NCBI RefSeq assembly: GCF_003315515.1
Contig: NZ_QNRY01000033.1
Span: 1-44,940, forward strand
From: Brenneria salicis ATCC 15712 = DSM 30166
GTDB taxonomy: Bacteria > Pseudomonadota > Gammaproteobacteria > Enterobacterales > Enterobacteriaceae
Reading direction: 5' to 3'
DNA length: 44,940 bases
The notes beneath the pieces were generated by a model. That model was not told the origin of the DNA and ran no database searches. It worked only from the letters and a program-made list of their open reading frames with translations. The position numbers and the translations under genes are program-made. Below are positions 35,604 to 44,940 of the stretch, one piece after another. Position 1 is the stretch's first letter. The number at the start of each line of letters is the position of its first letter.

Positions 35604-36026
35604 TTACGATGTTTGCGCGGCAAACCAACTTTCCAGAATAATGACGGCTGATGCCGCGTCCACACTGCCTTTATCCAGCGCCCGAAAGCCACCTCGCTCA
35701 AACAGTTCAGCCCGTGCTTCTACCGTGCTCAAGCGCTCATCGTGCAGCGCTATCTGGACGCCAAAACGACCATGCAGACGATTGGCGAATTTTCTTGCCC
35801 GTGCGGTCAGCGGCTGTTCCGTGCCATCCATATTGAGCGGTAAGCCGACCACCACCAGGTCGGGCCGCCATTCCGCCAACAATTTTTCCACCTGCTGCCA
35901 GTCCGGTATTCCTTCCTGGGCTTTAAACGCGGTGAGGGGACGCGCGGTGCGCGTGATGTCCTGACCGATCGCCACGCCAATACTTTTGGTTCCGAAATCA
36001 AAAGCGAGAATCGTTCGGCTTGCCAT
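35604..36026 (-). CDS. ruvX: Putative Holliday junction resolvase / pre-16S rRNA nuclease RuvX (YqgF)
   Basis: The 140-residue RNase H-fold protein has the first catalytic segment [16 protein letters not shown] with the key aspartate near residue 8. [20 protein letters not shown] contributes the second acidic region, and [13 protein letters not shown] and [16 protein letters not shown] the last. Family members process the 5' end of 16S rRNA and were also proposed as Holliday junction resolvases. Its ATG shares one base with the yqgE stop (TGATG), so translation is coupled. It ends the metK-side operon. Confidence 0.93.
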   Translation of the reverse strand: MASRTILAFDFGTKSIGVAIGQDITRTARPLTAFKAQEGIPDWQQVEKLLAEWRPDLVVVGLPLNMDGTEQPLTARARKFANRLHGRFGVQIALHDERLSTVEARAELFERGGFRALDKGSVDAASAVIILESWFAAQTS

Positions 36027-36589
36027 CAGGCATGACCTGCTTCAGTGGAGATATTATGGATATCTATCCCCAGTTTTTTCCCCGCTAAGCGCCAGCGTTC
36101 GGCAATCGGCGTGCGGAACAGGATCTCTTTATCTGCCGGTGTGGTCAGCCAGGCGTTTTCCAGCAGTTCATTTTCGAGTTGGCCGCTGTCCCAGGCGGAA
36201 TAACCCAGTGCGACCAGCGTATTTTGAGGCTGCCTGGCGGTTCCCAACGTTTCCAGCACATCTTTGGATGTGGTGATCATCGTATCTTCGGAAATACCGA
36301 TACTGGAAGCAAAACCAGCGCATGGCGTGTGGAGGATAAATCCGCGATCGTCCGCTAACGGTCCGCCGGCGAAAACCGGTTTATCCAAACGGATGGCAGG
36401 CTCGCGTGGCGTAGGATCTATTTTCAGCTTTTTCAGCACATTTTCCACAGTAAACTGCTCCATGGGTTTATTGATGATCAACCCCATGGCGCCTTCTTCA
36501 TTATGTTCGCAAATATAGACCACCGAACGTTTAAAGACCGTGTCCTGTAGTGCTGGCATAGCGATGAGAAAGTGATGCTGTAAATTCAT
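36026..36589 (-). CDS. yqgE: YqgE (UPF0301/AlgH family) protein
   Basis: The 187-residue cytoplasmic protein matches the AlgH/YqgE family: [52 protein letters not shown] and [20 protein letters not shown]. The biochemical function is unresolved, although Pseudomonas AlgH affects alginate and virulence gene expression. Its partner gene ruvX follows with a one-base overlap, and gshB precedes it. Confidence 0.93.
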   Translation of the reverse strand: MNLQHHFLIAMPALQDTVFKRSVVYICEHNEEGAMGLIINKPMEQFTVENVLKKLKIDPTPREPAIRLDKPVFAGGPLADDRGFILHTPCAGFASSIGISEDTMITTSKDVLETLGTARQPQNTLVALGYSAWDSGQLENELLENAWLTTPADKEILFRTPIAERWRLAGKKLGIDIHNISTEAGHA

Positions 36590-36682
36590 TATGTGATTTT
36601 ATCGATCCCTGTCGGCGTTTAGGAACGGCTCGCCATAAAAGACGAGCCGATTATTTATGCTTTTCCGGTTCGGCAAAACCGG

Positions 36683-37642
36683 TTAACAGTGGCGTGCGGC
36701 CAGGCGTGTTTCAATGGCATCCATCAGCATGCCCGTAATAGAGACATCCGGGTAGGCGGCTTCAATTTCACGCACACAGGTCGGGCTGGTGACGTTAATT
36801 TCCGTCAGTCGATCGCCAATAATATCCAGACCAACAAAAATCAGCCCTTTTTGCTTCAGCGTCGGTGCGACGTCACGCGCTATTTTCCAGTCGCTTTCGC
36901 TGAGCGGGCGAGCTTCGCCACGTCCGCCTGCCGCCAGATTGCCTCGGGTTTCGCCGCTTTTTGGAATACGCGCCAGACAATAAGGGACAGGTTCGCCATC
37001 AACCACCAGAACGCGTTTATCACCGTCTTTAATCGCCGGCAGATAATTTTGCGCCATGCAATAACGGCTGGCATGTTCGGTCAGGGTTTCAACAATAACC
37101 GAAACATTGGCATCATCCTGTTTCAGCCTGAAAATAGAAGCGCCGCCCATGCCATCCAGCGGTTTCAGAATAACGTCGCCGTGTTTCTGGTGGAACTGAC
37201 GCAGTTTGTCCGCGCTGCGGGTAACCAGGGTATCCGGTGTCAGATGCGGGAACCAGGCGGTGAACAGCTTTTCGTTACAATCGCGCAAGCTCTGCGGTTT
37301 GTTAACGATCAACGTGCCTTTCTCTTCCGCACGTTCCAGAATGTAGGTGGCGTAAATGAATTCCGTATCGAAAGGCGGATCTTTACGCATCAGCACCACA
37401 TCCAACTCTTCCAGCGCGATATCCTGCTCGCCGGAGAAATCATACCAGCCATCGTAATCATACTGGACGTTAAGACGACGCGTGGTTGCCCGAGCAACGC
37501 CCGCATGCAGATAAAGGTCATTCATCTCCATGTAATGCAGTTCCCAACCACGACGCTGTGCTTCCAGCAGCATGGCAAAGCTGGTGTCTTTCTTGATATT
37601 GATGGCGTCGATAGGGTCCATCACAATACCGAGTTTGATCAT
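36683..37642 (-). CDS. gshB: Glutathione synthetase GshB
   Basis: The 319-residue ATP-grasp ligase adds glycine to gamma-glutamylcysteine to complete glutathione. The N-terminus MIKLGIVMDPIDAINIKKDT is diagnostic. MRKDPPFDTEFIYATYILER binds substrate, and the ATP-grasp core is DVILKPLDGMGGASIFRL with the glycine-rich loop, then GGRGEARPLSESDW and INVTSPTCVREIE, the metal-binding end. The length is near E. coli GshB (316). An ATG preceded by GGAGAAAAT supports the start. It lies 11 bases after rsmE. Confidence 0.96.
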   Translation of the reverse strand: MIKLGIVMDPIDAINIKKDTSFAMLLEAQRRGWELHYMEMNDLYLHAGVARATTRRLNVQYDYDGWYDFSGEQDIALEELDVVLMRKDPPFDTEFIYATYILERAEEKGTLIVNKPQSLRDCNEKLFTAWFPHLTPDTLVTRSADKLRQFHQKHGDVILKPLDGMGGASIFRLKQDDANVSVIVETLTEHASRYCMAQNYLPAIKDGDKRVLVVDGEPVPYCLARIPKSGETRGNLAAGGRGEARPLSESDWKIARDVAPTLKQKGLIFVGLDIIGDRLTEINVTSPTCVREIEAAYPDVSITGMLMDAIETRLAARHC

Positions 37643-37653
37643 TATTTTCTCCT

Positions 37654-38388
37654 TTACCCCAGATCGCCGAAACGTACCTGTAAGGCTGTAATCGCGGTGA
37701 GTGCTGTTGTTTCTGTTCGCAACACTCGTGGCCCCAGCAGGATGTCGGTAAATCCGTATTCTGCGGTCATTGAAATTTCATTGGAGGAGAGACCTCCTTC
37801 CGGGCCAATCAGCAGTCGAACCTGACTGACCGGCAGCGGCAATGTATTGATGCTCTGTGTTGCTCGCGGATGCAGATTGAGTTTTAACGCGGCATCCTGT
37901 TCCGCACACCATGCTTCCAGTGTCATGGCGGAACGAATGGTTGGCAAGCGGTTACGACCACATTGTTTACAGGCGGCAATCGCGATTTTTTGCCATTGGC
38001 CGACTTTCTTCTCAAGACGCTCGGTATCGAGTTTTACCCCACAGCGTTCAGAGAACAAGGGAGTAATGATATTCACGCCAAGTTCGATGGATTTCTGAAT
38101 AGTGAACTCCATTTTTTCGCCGCGCGACATGACTTGTCCAAGATGCAGGTGCAATGGCGACTCTTTGTCTTCCAACTTACCTGCGGTGAAACGTACTCGC
38201 ACATTTTTTTTCCCAGCCTGTATGATTTCCGCGTCAAACACCTGATTACTGCCGTCGAACAATTCCAGTGGTTGGCCGGTATTCATTCGCAGCACGCGGC
38301 CTACATGGTTGGCGGCATCTTCGCTCAATTCGATTTCACCTCCAGCGCCGGGAAGGATTTCCGGATGAAAAATGCGCGGTATTCGCAT
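37654..38388 (-). CDS. rsmE: 16S rRNA (uracil-1498-N3)-methyltransferase RsmE
   Basis: The 244-residue SPOUT-family methyltransferase modifies U1498 of 16S rRNA. The N-terminal PUA-like domain starts [32 protein letters not shown] opens the SPOUT domain, and the knot-forming AdoMet site has [14 protein letters not shown] and [16 protein letters not shown]. The length matches E. coli RsmE (243). It lies between endA and gshB, the conserved order. Confidence 0.95.
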   Translation of the reverse strand: MRIPRIFHPEILPGAGGEIELSEDAANHVGRVLRMNTGQPLELFDGSNQVFDAEIIQAGKKNVRVRFTAGKLEDKESPLHLHLGQVMSRGEKMEFTIQKSIELGVNIITPLFSERCGVKLDTERLEKKVGQWQKIAIAACKQCGRNRLPTIRSAMTLEAWCAEQDAALKLNLHPRATQSINTLPLPVSQVRLLIGPEGGLSSNEISMTAEYGFTDILLGPRVLRTETTALTAITALQVRFGDLG

Positions 38389-38451
38389 GCTGATGTTCTA
38401 ACCTTATGCGTAGTGAATTCGGGGTGGACAGCCTGCTATCCATGATAAACT

Positions 38452-38476
38452 AACCACCGTCATCTTGACGGTGGTT
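38452..38476 (-). terminator. Hairpin after endA, probable terminator
   Basis: AACCACCGTCA and TGACGGTGGTT form a perfect 11-base stem around TCT. On the minus strand it is followed by AGTTTATC, a weak T tract, so termination may be partial. Confidence 0.55.
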
Positions 38477-38511
38477 GTGCTGATTAACCGTTATAGTAGG
38501 TAGCTGGACAG

Positions 38512-39204
38512 TTACTGGCAAGCCTGTTGAACGTAAGGGTTGTGATTCCCTTGTTTCGCGGCAATCCGCTGGTCGCGCGTGCATTCCCACGGGGTGACGG
38601 GATATTGCTGGTTCCAGGCTTCGAATAGCTGGGTTTGCTGACGGGATAAACGCAACTGGTAGCGGTCGCGCATGTAGAAGTAGGCGCGGGCAATCGCGCC
38701 ACGGGCGCGGGCCGGGGGCTCAGCCAGATTATTTTTGAAATCGACCTTCATCTCGCATTGACCGTATTGCTCGCCGCCGCCGTTCCACTGTCCGTACATG
38801 GCATTCCCACGATCGCCATTCACTTCGCCGATGGCGGGTTGCAGGTTATGCAGATCGGTTTCCATTTCGCGGTACACCGGATCCTTAGTGCAATTTTTTC
38901 TGCCGCCATCCTGCCAGCACTGGCGTTGATGGCCGAACTGCCAGGCGGGTACGACATGTTCCCATTCGATGCGATTAGCCCGCAACGCGTTTTTTCTGAC
39001 CTGATAGCCGCAGGATTTGAGATCTGGCGTCCCTTTCTTGCCTTGCCATGTAATGTCGCAGCCACAGTAAAATGTTTTCGCGCCCTGATTGACTTCTACC
39101 GCAGCTGCTTTCGCCTGCGTGAAGTTATTTATGTTTTGGCTGAAGGCGGCGGCGGAAAAGAAGCCGATCCCAACCGCGGCGGTAGCGAGAATTTTACGTA
39201 GCAT
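38512..39204 (-). CDS. endA: Periplasmic endonuclease I EndA
   Basis: The 230-residue DNase has a signal peptide ([20 protein letters not shown], cleaved around FSQ). The mature beta-beta-alpha metal nuclease has [13 protein letters not shown] with the catalytic histidine, [19 protein letters not shown] and [14 protein letters not shown]. The eight or so cysteines are consistent with the disulfide-controlled periplasmic enzyme. The ATG at 39204 starts the signal peptide; the upstream six residues are not needed. In E. coli endA also lies between sprT and rsmE. Confidence 0.95.
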   Translation of the reverse strand: MLRKILATAAVGIGFFSAAAFSQNINNFTQAKAAAVEVNQGAKTFYCGCDITWQGKKGTPDLKSCGYQVRKNALRANRIEWEHVVPAWQFGHQRQCWQDGGRKNCTKDPVYREMETDLHNLQPAIGEVNGDRGNAMYGQWNGGGEQYGQCEMKVDFKNNLAEPPARARGAIARAYFYMRDRYQLRLSRQQTQLFEAWNQQYPVTPWECTRDQRIAAKQGNHNPYVQQACQ

Positions 39205-39301
39205 ATTCCAAATAATCCACAAGCAACAAAGCTGGCAGACTACCGGATGTCGCGACGGCAGGCAAATGCAAAAATTGGTTTTTAATGCTGAGAGTTTTAT
39301 T

Positions 39302-39814
39302 TTAAATGGAATTTATTACGTTGAATCGTAAGATTTTTCCACAATAACGACAGCGATATTCTGTTTCGCCGCGCTGAACCCGGTTATGGCGCCGCACGGT
39401 TAACTCATGGTGTCGACAATCACACTGATAAGAGAACGTTTGACCTTGCATGGACTGGACCGCAAAGCGGTGCGTGCGTCTTGCCGGAACCTGTAGCACA
39501 TGTTCCATCATCCAGCGCCATTCCTTGCCGTGCGGAGGAACTTTTCCGAAACGGGCAAAGACCAACAGATGAGCGAGTTCATGAGGCACCACCTCATCAA
39601 TGAAAGCCTGCTGGTTTTCTTGTAACAACAGGGGGTTCAACCGAATTTCCCAGTGCTGAAGCCAGGCGCTGCCCGCCGTTGTGCCACGTTGTTGGTAACT
39701 GACCGTCGGTTCCGGGTACTGGGTGTTCAGGACGACATTAGCCTGCTGTAACTTAGCGCGCAGGCAACGCATGACTGCCTGATGATGAGCGATGGGAATT
39801 CGTGGTGTGTTCAT
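39302..39814 (-). CDS. sprT: SprT-like zinc metalloprotease-family protein
   Basis: The 170-residue protein has the zinc-binding [22 protein letters not shown] segment in its middle (HExxH with a downstream histidine). Its C-terminal zinc ribbon is formed by YQCDCRHH and [10 protein letters not shown]. The group is related to Spartan/SPRTN, which cut DNA-protein crosslinks, but the function of enterobacterial SprT is not firmly known. The start at 39814 ([12 protein letters not shown]) is preferred; 12 further residues are possible upstream. It lies between metK and endA as in E. coli. Confidence 0.9.
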   Translation of the reverse strand: MNTPRIPIAHHQAVMRCLRAKLQQANVVLNTQYPEPTVSYQQRGTTAGSAWLQHWEIRLNPLLLQENQQAFIDEVVPHELAHLLVFARFGKVPPHGKEWRWMMEHVLQVPARRTHRFAVQSMQGQTFSYQCDCRHHELTVRRHNRVQRGETEYRCRYCGKILRFNVINSI

Positions 39815-39885
39815 GGCAGGGAGCATAAATCGAGCGGCAGGGGGATGCAATAGATGGGCGGGCAGGAAAGATGCGGAAAGACATA

Positions 39886-39921
39886 ATGAAGAACGGCGAA
39901 TTTTTATTCGCCGTTCTTCAT
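39886..39921 (-). terminator. Long perfect hairpin between metK and sprT
   Basis: ATGAAGAACGGCGAAT and ATTCGCCGTTCTTCAT form a 16-base perfect stem with a TTTT loop. It lies about 36 bases after the metK stop. No T-run follows on the minus strand, so it may protect the metK 3' end rather than terminate strongly. Confidence 0.5.
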
Positions 39922-39957
39922 GCGCCGTGTTGGGCAGGTTATTGCGTCAACCGGGGA

Positions 39958-41109
39958 TTATAAACCTGCGGCTTCACGTAACTGTGCGGCCTTATCGGTT
40001 TTTTCCCAGGGGAAATGTTCGCGGCCAAAGTGTCCGTAAGCCGCGGTTTCCTGATAAATCGGGTGCAACAGATCCAACATCTGAATCAATCCGTAAGGAC
40101 GCAGGTCGAAAAATTCACGCACCAGTAGGGTAAGCTGCTCGGTGGCGATCTTCTCTGTACCAAACGTTTCGATCATGATCGACGTCGGCTCAGCCACGCC
40201 GATCGCATAGGAAACCTGGATCTCGCAACGATCCGCCAGACCTGCGGCCACGATGTTCTTGGCGACATAACGCGCAGCATAAGCGGCGGAACGGTCAACT
40301 TTCGACGGATCTTTACCGGAGAACGCGCCGCCGCCGTGACGCGCCGCGCCGCCGTAGGTGTCGACAATGATTTTACGACCGGTCAGACCGCAGTCACCCA
40401 TTGGGCCGCCAATAACAAAGCGACCGGTCGGGTTGATGAAGAATTTAGTGCCGGCAGACAACCATTCCGCAGGCAGAACCGGCTTAATGATTTCTTCCAT
40501 CACCGCTTCGTGCAGGTTTTTCTGAGAGATGTCTTCAGCATGCTGGGTGGACAGAACCACGGCATCAATACCGGCGATTTTGCCCTCGTCATACAGGAAG
40601 GTGACCTGGCTTTTCGCATCGGGACGCAACCACGGCAGCGTTCCGTTTTTGCGCACTTCCGCCTGACGTTGAACCAGGCGGTGAGCGTAAGTAATCGGCG
40701 CTGGCATCAGCACATCGGTTTCATTGGTCGCATAACCAAACATCAGGCCCTGATCGCCAGCGCCTTGTTCAAGCGGATCGCGGCGGTCAACGCCCTGATT
40801 GATATCGGGAGACTGTTTGCCGATGGCGCTCAGCACGGCGCAAGAGTTGGCATCAAAGCCCATCTCGGAATTCACATAACCGATATCGCGCACGGTTCGA
40901 CGCGTGATCTCTTCAATATCAACCCAGGCGCTGGTGGTAATTTCACCACCCACTAACACCATGCCGGTCTTTACGTAAGTCTCACAAGCGACGCGGGCTT
41001 TAGGATCTTGCTGTAGAATGGCGTCAAGAACCGCATCGGAAATCTGGTCAGCAATTTTGTCAGGATGTCCCTCAGAGACGGACTCAGACGTAAAAAGGTG
41101 TTTAGCCAT
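39958..41109 (-). CDS. metK: S-adenosylmethionine synthetase MetK
   Basis: The 383-residue enzyme makes S-adenosylmethionine from methionine and ATP, releasing phosphate and diphosphate. The N-terminal [20 protein letters not shown] includes the ATP-binding histidine. [16 protein letters not shown] is the flexible-loop signature and [19 protein letters not shown] the second MetK signature; [17 protein letters not shown] precedes it. The length matches E. coli MetK (384). The ATG at 41109 is used; the 28-residue upstream extension includes the operator region. A MetJ-type array lies about 55-87 bases upstream. Confidence 0.97.
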   Translation of the reverse strand: MAKHLFTSESVSEGHPDKIADQISDAVLDAILQQDPKARVACETYVKTGMVLVGGEITTSAWVDIEEITRRTVRDIGYVNSEMGFDANSCAVLSAIGKQSPDINQGVDRRDPLEQGAGDQGLMFGYATNETDVLMPAPITYAHRLVQRQAEVRKNGTLPWLRPDAKSQVTFLYDEGKIAGIDAVVLSTQHAEDISQKNLHEAVMEEIIKPVLPAEWLSAGTKFFINPTGRFVIGGPMGDCGLTGRKIIVDTYGGAARHGGGAFSGKDPSKVDRSAAYAARYVAKNIVAAGLADRCEIQVSYAIGVAEPTSIMIETFGTEKIATEQLTLLVREFFDLRPYGLIQMLDLLHPIYQETAAYGHFGREHFPWEKTDKAAQLREAAGL

Positions 41110-41164
41110 GAGTTTCTTTACCTTCAAATCAAAGCCGTTAAGCAGTATATCGGTTAATCGGTAT

Positions 41165-41196
41165 AGATGGATTAACATCTGGATGGCTATCATTCT
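41165..41196. promoter_or_regulatory. Array of four tandem met boxes (MetJ operator) upstream of metK
   Basis: AGATGGAT, TAACATCT, GGATGGCT and ATCATTCT lie end to end in an eight-base period. Each matches four or five of eight positions of the AGACGTCT consensus. Weak tandem boxes are typical of MetJ, which binds arrays cooperatively with S-adenosylmethionine as co-repressor. E. coli metK is a known MetJ target. Confidence 0.65.
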
Positions 41197-41816
41197 AGGT
41201 CACCTTCCGGCTTGAGTGCCAGTAGTTTTTCACGCGGACTTGCTATCTGTTTTTCGGCATCAGTATTATTTTCTTTTATCAGAGGCTGTCAGGGACATTT
41301 TCATTTTGCTTTTCCGGCGTCATATCTGTATAAACGGCGAGCGGTTTGTTACCCGTTATGTAATAGTCAACTGTTTCATAAGATAGCTGACCGCATAGTT
41401 TGCGGCGCGCGTGGAGGTGATAGGATTAATGATCCGTTGTTTACTGAGTGTGTTGCGCCCGCAACGCTTTTTTTCTGACGCGATAGTGTCGGCTGCTCAA
41501 CCCTTCTTTTTATTTGCCCGAAGTTGCCTGTCTTTAAATTCGACACAGGATTCCAGGGCCGGTTAATCCGCGACGTTTCCCTGGTTCAGATGTTTTTTTC
41601 CTGTGGTTTTACCACGCGTTTTTCTGACCCGTCCCACGGAGTCCGACAACGTGTTTTACACTAATAAGCGTAATAAAACGGCGGCAAACTGTTTTCTGAC
41701 CGGTTTTTTGCCGATGTTTTCACTGCCGATGCGGCATGTTGCAGGCATGCTTCTGCGGGCTACCAATAATGCAGGTACGGATGTGATTTGCAGTATAAAA
41801 AAAGAAGAGGTTCGTT
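41197..41816. other. Long intergenic region between metK and speA
   Basis: About 620 bases with no supportable protein gene. It contains a clear plus-strand terminator (41450-41474) that no annotated plus-strand gene precedes, so a small RNA or a leader transcript of speA may end there. Open frames at 41212-41478 and 41603-41824 (the latter overlapping the speA start) have no recognisable family. A GAGG ribosome site lies before speA. Confidence 0.5.
41450..41474 (+). terminator. Intrinsic terminator with no upstream plus-strand gene
   Basis: GTGTTGC and GCAACGC pair over seven positions (one G-T wobble) around GCCC, followed by seven T's. The T-run is only on the plus strand. It would end a transcript starting between the metK promoter and here, about 340 bases before speA. 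Confidence 0.7.
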
Positions 41817-43796
41817 ATGTCTGACGACATGATTCAACACGGCTCGTCAGCGACGGGTAAACATGAAAATTTGCGCTCAATGCAGGAGGTTGCCATGAAT
41901 GACCGGAATGCCAGCGAAATGCTTCGTACTTACAATATTGCCTGGTGGGGTAATAATTACTACGATGTCAACGAGTTAGGGCATATCAGCGTTTGTCCTG
42001 ATCCCGATGTGCCGCAGGCGCGTGTCGATCTGGCCAAATTGGTCAAAACATTGCAGGAGGAGAACCATCAACGTCTTCCCGCGCTGTTCTGCTTCCCGCA
42101 AATCCTTCAGCATCGTCTGCGCTCCATTAATGCCGCATTTAAACGGGCGCGCGACTCTTTTGGTTACCAAGGGGGTTACTTCCTGGTTTATCCCATCAAG
42201 GTAAACCAGCATCGACGCGTGATTGAATCTCTGGTCAGTTCGGGAGAACCGCTGGGGCTGGAAGCGGGCTCCAAGGCCGAACTCATGGCCGTATTGGGTC
42301 ACGCGGGCATGACGCGTACGGTTATTGTCTGCAATGGTTATAAAGATCGTGAATACATTCGTCTGGCGCTGATCGGCGAAAAGCTTGGCCACAAGGTGTA
42401 TCTGGTCATTGAAAAGATGTCCGAAATAGAGATGGTGCTGGAAGAAGCGGAGCGTCTGAATGTGATCCCGCGTCTTGGCGTGCGTGCGCGTCTGGCTTCG
42501 CAAGGTTCAGGCAAATGGCAGTCCAGCGGCGGCGAGAAATCCAAATTTGGTCTGGCGGCGGTTCAGGTTCTGCAACTGGTTGAAACGCTGCGTGCCGCAG
42601 GACGGTTGGAAAGCCTGCAATTGCTGCATTTCCATCTGGGTTCGCAACTGGCGAACATTCGCGATATTGCGACCGGTGTGCGTGAGTCAGCCCGCTTCTA
42701 TGTTGAGTTGCACAAGTTGGGCGTCAATATTCAGTGCTTTGACGTAGGCGGCGGGCTGGGCGTGGATTACGAAGGAACCCGTTCCCAGTCGGATTGCTCC
42801 GTCAACTATGGCCTGAATGAATATGCCAACAATGTGATTTGGGGTATCGGCGACGCCTGTAATGAACATGGATTACCGCATCCGACCGTGATTACGGAAT
42901 CGGGCCGGGCGGTGACGGCTCACCATACCGTGTTGGTGTCCAACATTATCGGTGTTGAGCGTAACGAATTCAGTGAACCGACAGAACCTGACGAAAACGC
43001 GCCACGCGCATTGGAAAGCCTGTGGTCAACCTGGCAGGAAATTAAACAACCGGGGAAACGGCGTTCACTGCGTGAGTGGTTACATGACAGCCAGATGGAT
43101 TTGCACGATGTGCATACTCAGTATACTCACGGCATGCTGGACTTAACCCAGCGGGCGAAAGCGGAACAGCTTTATCTCAGTATCTGCCAGAAGATTCAGC
43201 AGCAGTTGGATCCCAGTAACCGCGCTCACCGTCCGGTGATTGATGAATTGCAGGAGCGTATGGCGGATAAACTGTATGTGAACTTTTCATTGTTCCAGTC
43301 TATGCCGGATGCATGGGGGATCGATCAGTTGTTCCCGGTCATGCCGCTGGAAGGACTGGATAAACTGCCGGAGCGTCGCGCGGTTCTGCTGGATATTACC
43401 TGTGATTCCGATGGTTCCATCGATCACTATATTGATGGCGACGGTATCGCGACAACCATGCCGATGCCGCCTTATGATCCAGAAAACCCGCCGTTGTTGG
43501 GCTTTTTCATGGTCGGGGCTTATCAGGAAATTCTGGGGAATATGCATAATCTGTTTGGCGATACCGCGACCGTCGACATTTTTGTGTTCCCGGATGGCTC
43601 CGTCGAGATTGAAGAGTCTGATGAGGGGAATACGGTTGCTGACATGCTGGAATATGTGCAGTTGGATCCTGAAGTGCTGATGGCCCGTTTCCGCGATCAG
43701 GTTAAGGAAACCGATCTGGACATGGAACTGCAAGCACAGTTCCTGCGAGAGTTTGAAACCGGTCTTTATGGCTATACGTATCTGGAAGATGAATAA
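41817..43796 (+). CDS. speA: Biosynthetic arginine decarboxylase SpeA
   Basis: The 659-residue PLP enzyme converts arginine to agmatine, the first step of the arginine route to putrescine. The PLP lysine lies in [19 protein letters not shown] (about residue 128). [50 protein letters not shown] and [20 protein letters not shown] form the barrel domain. [20 protein letters not shown] contributes the substrate cysteine-aspartate of the second domain. Length and sequence follow E. coli SpeA (658) closely. Agmatinase (speB), which usually follows speA in E. coli, is not found here; a LuxR-like regulator is convergent instead. Confidence 0.97.
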   Translation: MSDDMIQHGSSATGKHENLRSMQEVAMNDRNASEMLRTYNIAWWGNNYYDVNELGHISVCPDPDVPQARVDLAKLVKTLQEENHQRLPALFCFPQILQHRLRSINAAFKRARDSFGYQGGYFLVYPIKVNQHRRVIESLVSSGEPLGLEAGSKAELMAVLGHAGMTRTVIVCNGYKDREYIRLALIGEKLGHKVYLVIEKMSEIEMVLEEAERLNVIPRLGVRARLASQGSGKWQSSGGEKSKFGLAAVQVLQLVETLRAAGRLESLQLLHFHLGSQLANIRDIATGVRESARFYVELHKLGVNIQCFDVGGGLGVDYEGTRSQSDCSVNYGLNEYANNVIWGIGDACNEHGLPHPTVITESGRAVTAHHTVLVSNIIGVERNEFSEPTEPDENAPRALESLWSTWQEIKQPGKRRSLREWLHDSQMDLHDVHTQYTHGMLDLTQRAKAEQLYLSICQKIQQQLDPSNRAHRPVIDELQERMADKLYVNFSLFQSMPDAWGIDQLFPVMPLEGLDKLPERRAVLLDITCDSDGSIDHYIDGDGIATTMPMPPYDPENPPLLGFFMVGAYQEILGNMHNLFGDTATVDIFVFPDGSVEIEESDEGNTVADMLEYVQLDPEVLMARFRDQVKETDLDMELQAQFLREFETGLYGYTYLEDE

Positions 43797-43822
43797 GCCG
43801 TTGGCGTGAAAACGGCGTACCG

Positions 43823-44431
43823 CTAACGGAAAGAGAGTTGACCTACCAGGGGGTGTGGCGACACATCCCTTTCTTCCAATGTGCTGTCCCTGAAAAGGAT
43901 TTTAGCGATAAGCAGCAACGAATTTTTGTCCTGAACGCCATATTTATTCAGTAATCTTGATTTACTGTTCAATACGGATTTTTTATTTAATCCAATCATA
44001 TAGGCTATCGATTCCGCTGTGCAGCCAGCGCTCCAATACTTAAAAACCACATACTCGGATTTAGATAGCCTGACAGGGCAGAATAGGCGCTTGTCATGTT
44101 GATGCACCACACCCAAGAATTTATAAAAATAATCTATCGATGTCGCTTTAGAAACAAGAATGGTTTTTTCATCAATACATACCGGAAAATGAAGAGGTGA
44201 ATTATTGATGATAAGAAACGCTGAAGCCACATTATAAAAATGCGTTCTTATTGATTCATAGTATTCCTCGAACCCTTCACTGCTGCCGTCAATGATGAAA
44301 ATGCATTTTTTCTTTCCTTGTTGCAGAGTGAACCTATTAACGGGCCTAACGGTTAGCATCGGCATGCTGGACAGAATCTCCCGTAAGCCCACAGTCGTAA
44401 AGTTACATTTACTGTAAATTCTCACATCCAT
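43823..44431 (-). CDS. LuxR-like helix-turn-helix regulator of unknown target
   Basis: The 202-residue protein has a C-terminal GerE-like DNA-binding domain at about 120-180: LSKSEYVVFKYWSAGCTAES, IAYMIGLNKKSVLNSKSRLL, then NKYGVQDKNSLLL. The N-terminal domain starts MDVRIYSKCNFTTVGLREIL, like a degenerate receiver domain, but lacks an obvious phosphoacceptor pattern. The layout resembles RcsA/BglJ-type enterobacterial regulators, which work with a partner such as RcsB (recalled resemblance, not proof). The ATG at 44431 is preferred; a GTG at 44443 would add four residues. The gene is AT-richer than speA, lies next to an IS copy and is likely acquired or lineage-specific. Confidence 0.65.
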   Translation of the reverse strand: MDVRIYSKCNFTTVGLREILSSMPMLTVRPVNRFTLQQGKKKCIFIIDGSSEGFEEYYESIRTHFYNVASAFLIINNSPLHFPVCIDEKTILVSKATSIDYFYKFLGVVHQHDKRLFCPVRLSKSEYVVFKYWSAGCTAESIAYMIGLNKKSVLNSKSRLLNKYGVQDKNSLLLIAKILFRDSTLEERDVSPHPLVGQLSFR

Positions 44432-44773
44432 GGCTTTTAACACATATGCGTTTATTTTGAAGAAAGAACATAAACTAACAACAGTTGTTTATGTTGTTCA
44501 ATGTTACCCAGTTATTAAGAACGAGTAGCGCGTAAGTTTTTATAAAATAGATATCTGGAGATGATAGTTGGCACAGCAATAGGCTAAATCCATATCCATA
44601 TGATAATATTGGAAAATATTTTTCTAGCTGAAGTCATAGTATGCTTGATTTGTTGAACCATTTCTATCTTTAAAATACATCGGTCTGGTATTTTAAATAC
44701 AGACATTAAAAAAAATGAAATTTCATCAAAAAAAACTATTGAATCCACGATATCAATTCCATAAAGCTATCAA
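44432..44773. other. AT-rich region between the LuxR-like gene and the right IS copy
   Basis: About 340 bases. It should contain the upstream control region of the LuxR-like gene. A- and T-rich runs are frequent; no gene, clear promoter match or repeat was recognised. Confidence 0.4.
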
Positions 44774-44940
44774 CTAAATAGCTGTTCCAAATAGTAGATC
44801 ACTTTGAGGGAACTCAGTCCGAGTTGAGCGATCTGATCAATCGCTAAAAATCACAAATCACCAACCGGACTGAGCGATGCCGATCATAGCACCAATACCC
44901 CGTACCGAACGACGTCGGATGCAGAAAACCATCCATAAAA
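44774..44940 (+). mobile_element. End of an IS630-family insertion sequence (right copy, 5' end of the element)
   Basis: This is the reverse complement of 1-167. The element begins after a CTA in the flank AACTAAATAG, matching a TA target within CTAG, and reads out of the window on the plus strand. The two copies face away from each other across the whole window. Confidence 0.85.
44877..44940 (+). CDS. IS630-family transposase, N-terminal fragment cut by the window edge
   Basis: ATG at 44877 begins MPIIAPIPRTERRRMQKTIH and runs off the window after 21 codons. It is identical to the fragment at 1-64 on the other strand. The residues resemble the recalled N-terminus of the Shigella IS630 transposase. 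The catalytic region is not visible. Confidence 0.75.
   Translation, partial: MPIIAPIPRTERRRMQKTIHK

Noticed and set aside
36689-37825. 378-codon plus-strand frame opposite gshB and rsmE
   Set aside because: It is antisense to two well-conserved genes and has no recognisable domain; long antisense frames are common in coding DNA of this composition.
41603-41824. 73-codon frame overlapping the speA start, as a leader peptide
   Set aside because: No ribosome site, no similarity recognised to known leader peptides, and no arginine-rich or stalling motif.

Overview
The window looks like chromosomal DNA from a plant-associated enterobacterium, probably Pectobacteriaceae (Dickeya, Pectobacterium or Brenneria relatives). 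The housekeeping proteins (AhpCF, MutL, Hfq, HflXKC, PurA, Fbp, MetK, SpeA) resemble the E. coli ones closely, and the gene order queG/nnrE-tsaE-amiB-mutL-miaA-hfq-hflX-hflK-hflC-yjeT-purA is the classical enterobacterial one. The genus assignment is inference. The window begins and ends inside two copies of one IS630-family insertion sequence in opposite orientation. Bases 1-167 are the reverse complement of 44774-44940, so it is probably a whole assembly contig cut at repeats.

Layout. (1) 1-12137 is accessory: an IS end, an orphan thiamine-diphosphate enzyme with an AT-rich upstream region, then a tightly overlapping six-gene minus-strand operon. That operon runs from a MurG-like glycosyltransferase through two GT4 glycosyltransferases, a fused ABC exporter and a tandem kinase-fold protein to an AlgE-like outer-membrane barrel. 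It looks like a self-contained machine that makes and exports a glycan or glycolipid, and is the best candidate here for an undescribed system. (2) 12138-16160 is a minus-strand amine or amino-acid catabolic locus: an APC permease, a LuxR-type regulator and a class III aminotransferase, with a matched pair of operator-like repeats before the aminotransferase. (3) 16278-18758 holds ahpC-ahpF behind an unusual tandem repeat. (4) 18672-19176 is a noncoding stretch with two consensus DnaA boxes beside queG, reminiscent of the position of E. coli datA. (5) 19177-32880 is the conserved queG-to-purA block. (6) 32962-35519 is the mpl/fbp divergent pair. (7) 35604-41109 is the metK-sprT-endA-rsmE-gshB-yqgE-ruvX run on the minus strand, with a MetJ-type operator upstream of metK. 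(8) 41817-44431 holds speA and a convergent LuxR-like regulator, followed by AT-rich DNA and the second IS copy.

Blocks 5, 6 and 7 lie in different parts of the E. coli chromosome. Here they meet at two short convergent junctions carrying terminators. No tRNA, rRNA, CRISPR array or prophage was recognised.
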